Assembly: GCA_002343335.1 (NCBI GenBank)
Contig: DDSI01000137.1
Span: 15,668 to 22,737, forward strand
Source: Bacteriovoracaceae bacterium UBA2394
GTDB lineage: Bacteria; Bdellovibrionota; UBA2394
DNA: 7,070 bases
Direction: 5' to 3'
The notes under the pieces are model-generated. The model saw nothing but the letters and a program-made list of their open reading frames with translations, did not search any database and had not been told where the DNA came from. This document shows, one piece after another, positions 6,269 through 7,070 of this stretch. Numbering within the stretch: position 1 is the stretch's first letter; each line of letters starts with the position of its first letter. Made by a program: the position numbers and the translations under genes.

Positions 6269-7070
6269 ATGAAGTTTCAAGATTATCTTGTGACGACGGT
6301 CGTAGGGAATCGCTCCCGCAAGCAAGTGTGGGATGGGCGAACTCCTTTGCCACTCGATCATCCAGCGCAATATGTGCTTACGAATTCCGTTCAAAATGGA
6401 ATTTCGCTGAAGAAGGTCATTCAAGAAAAGACGGATAAGGATAAAACCGAGAAGAAAGTTCTTAGTTATCCCATACCCGCTCTTGTCATCGATCGAGGAT
6501 CGAAGATGAAGGTGAAGTATCCCGCTCCGGGCCAGCAGGATCGAGTGCTTTCCGTTCAGATTCAGCGTTTAAAAAATATTCGTGCATCTTACCTGCCTCT
6601 CGCACGGTCGAAGGCAGTCCGAGAAGATTCTCGTCCGGGGCAATTGTTTTTATTCTGGGGCACTCGACACTACATGATCGATTTCAAACCTCTGGGCCGA
6701 AAATTCTTCGGCACGGTAGCAAGAAAAAGAGTATTCACGTTGGTCGAGCGAAAAGGAAGTTATGAACTAACGGCGCATTTTACAGGCGTGCGGTTCAAGT
6801 ATCCGGGAGAGGCACGAGTTGAAGTTCCCGTGGAAAAGGCAATCGTACTGAGCACGGAAAAAATAACGCACGGTGGGCTTCAGTGGGGCAAACATTGGTG
6901 GCGCGTAAATCGGGTCGCAACGCCTGAAAAGCTTCCTTTGGATCAGATGGAGGCGGATGAAGCTCGTGATCGCGCACTTTTTCAACGTCTCATGTTCGGA
7001 GTCTTCGGAGCCTTCCTTTTATTTGCGGGCGTGCTTAGCTTATTGCCCGACAGCGTGTTTGAGCCAAAGA
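6269..7070 (+). CDS. One-span envelope protein, AgmX/PglI-like N-terminal part (3' partial)
   Basis: The frame is open from the ATG at 6269 to the right edge: 267 complete codons and no stop. CGGAG at 6254-6258 gives a ribosome site 10 nt upstream, and the previous stop is 7 nt away. There is no signal peptide. Residues 1-238 are a basic, beta-rich soluble domain that would be cytoplasmic, with a Lys/Asp/Glu-rich insertion at 50-63 and a Trp cluster at 206-212 (WGKHWWR followed by VNRV). Residues 241-259 form one membrane span, after which the chain should enter the periplasm. A long cytoplasmic domain, one span and a periplasmic tail directly after TolQ/ExbD/ExbD genes resembles AgmX/PglI-type gliding proteins, which end in a TonB-like domain. 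That domain lies beyond the window, so the assignment is inference. No forkhead-associated (FHA) motif is clear. Confidence 0.8.
   Translation, partial: MKFQDYLVTTVVGNRSRKQVWDGRTPLPLDHPAQYVLTNSVQNGISLKKVIQEKTDKDKTEKKVLSYPIPALVIDRGSKMKVKYPAPGQQDRVLSVQIQRLKNIRASYLPLARSKAVREDSRPGQLFLFWGTRHYMIDFKPLGRKFFGTVARKRVFTLVERKGSYELTAHFTGVRFKYPGEARVEVPVEKAIVLSTEKITHGGLQWGKHWWRVNRVATPEKLPLDQMEADEARDRALFQRLMFGVFGAFLLFAGVLSLLPDSVFEPK

Noticed and set aside
6261..6272. ATG at 6261 overlapping the stop of the second ExbD gene
   Set aside because: It reads only three codons before TGA; the real start is the ATG at 6269 in another frame.
6269..7070. FHA domain in the last protein
   Set aside because: Some gliding proteins of this type carry one, but I could not find the Gly-Arg and Ser-x-x-His signature residues in order.

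Overview
The window holds eight genes on the + strand and nothing convincing on the – strand. They are tightly packed and look like one operon; the first gene is cut by the left edge and the last by the right edge. Codon use and base composition look even throughout (roughly half G+C by eye, not computed). I see no tRNA, rRNA, insertion sequence, CRISPR array or attachment site. The gene content suggests a diderm bacterium of the old delta-proteobacteria, most likely Bdellovibrionota (Bdellovibrio-like) or a relative of Myxococcota. The reason is the order TolQ-like, ExbD-like, ExbD-like, then a one-pass membrane protein resembling the N-terminal half of AgmX/PglI-type proteins, next to large calcium-binding lipoproteins. 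The taxonomic call is inference.

Left half (1-4222): three consecutive lipoproteins. The first (1-864) carries thrombospondin type 3-like (TSP3) acidic calcium-binding repeats and a C-terminal module. The second (861-2480) has the same repeats and module with a von Willebrand factor A (VWA) domain with an intact metal site placed in front. The third (2477-4222) is built of PKD/Ig-like beta domains and ends in an eight-glycine run. A small 85-residue exported protein (4243-4500) follows.

Right half (4576-7070): after the only real gap in the operon (75 nt) come a TolQ/ExbB/MotA-type three-pass channel protein (4576-5313), two different ExbD/TolR-type proteins (5310-5807 and 5785-6261), and the N-terminal 267 residues of a protein with a cytoplasmic domain and one membrane span (6269 to the edge).

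Working model (inference): the channel and its two ExbD partners form a proton-driven inner-membrane motor. The one-pass protein carries force across the periplasm, and the lipoproteins form its outer-membrane or surface end. The order TolQ-like, ExbD-like, ExbD-like is the same as in the Myxococcus xanthus gliding motor aglR-aglQ-aglS. The most interesting points are the coupling of VWA/TSP3/PKD lipoproteins to this motor, and the fact that the first two lipoproteins are homologues differing by the VWA domain.
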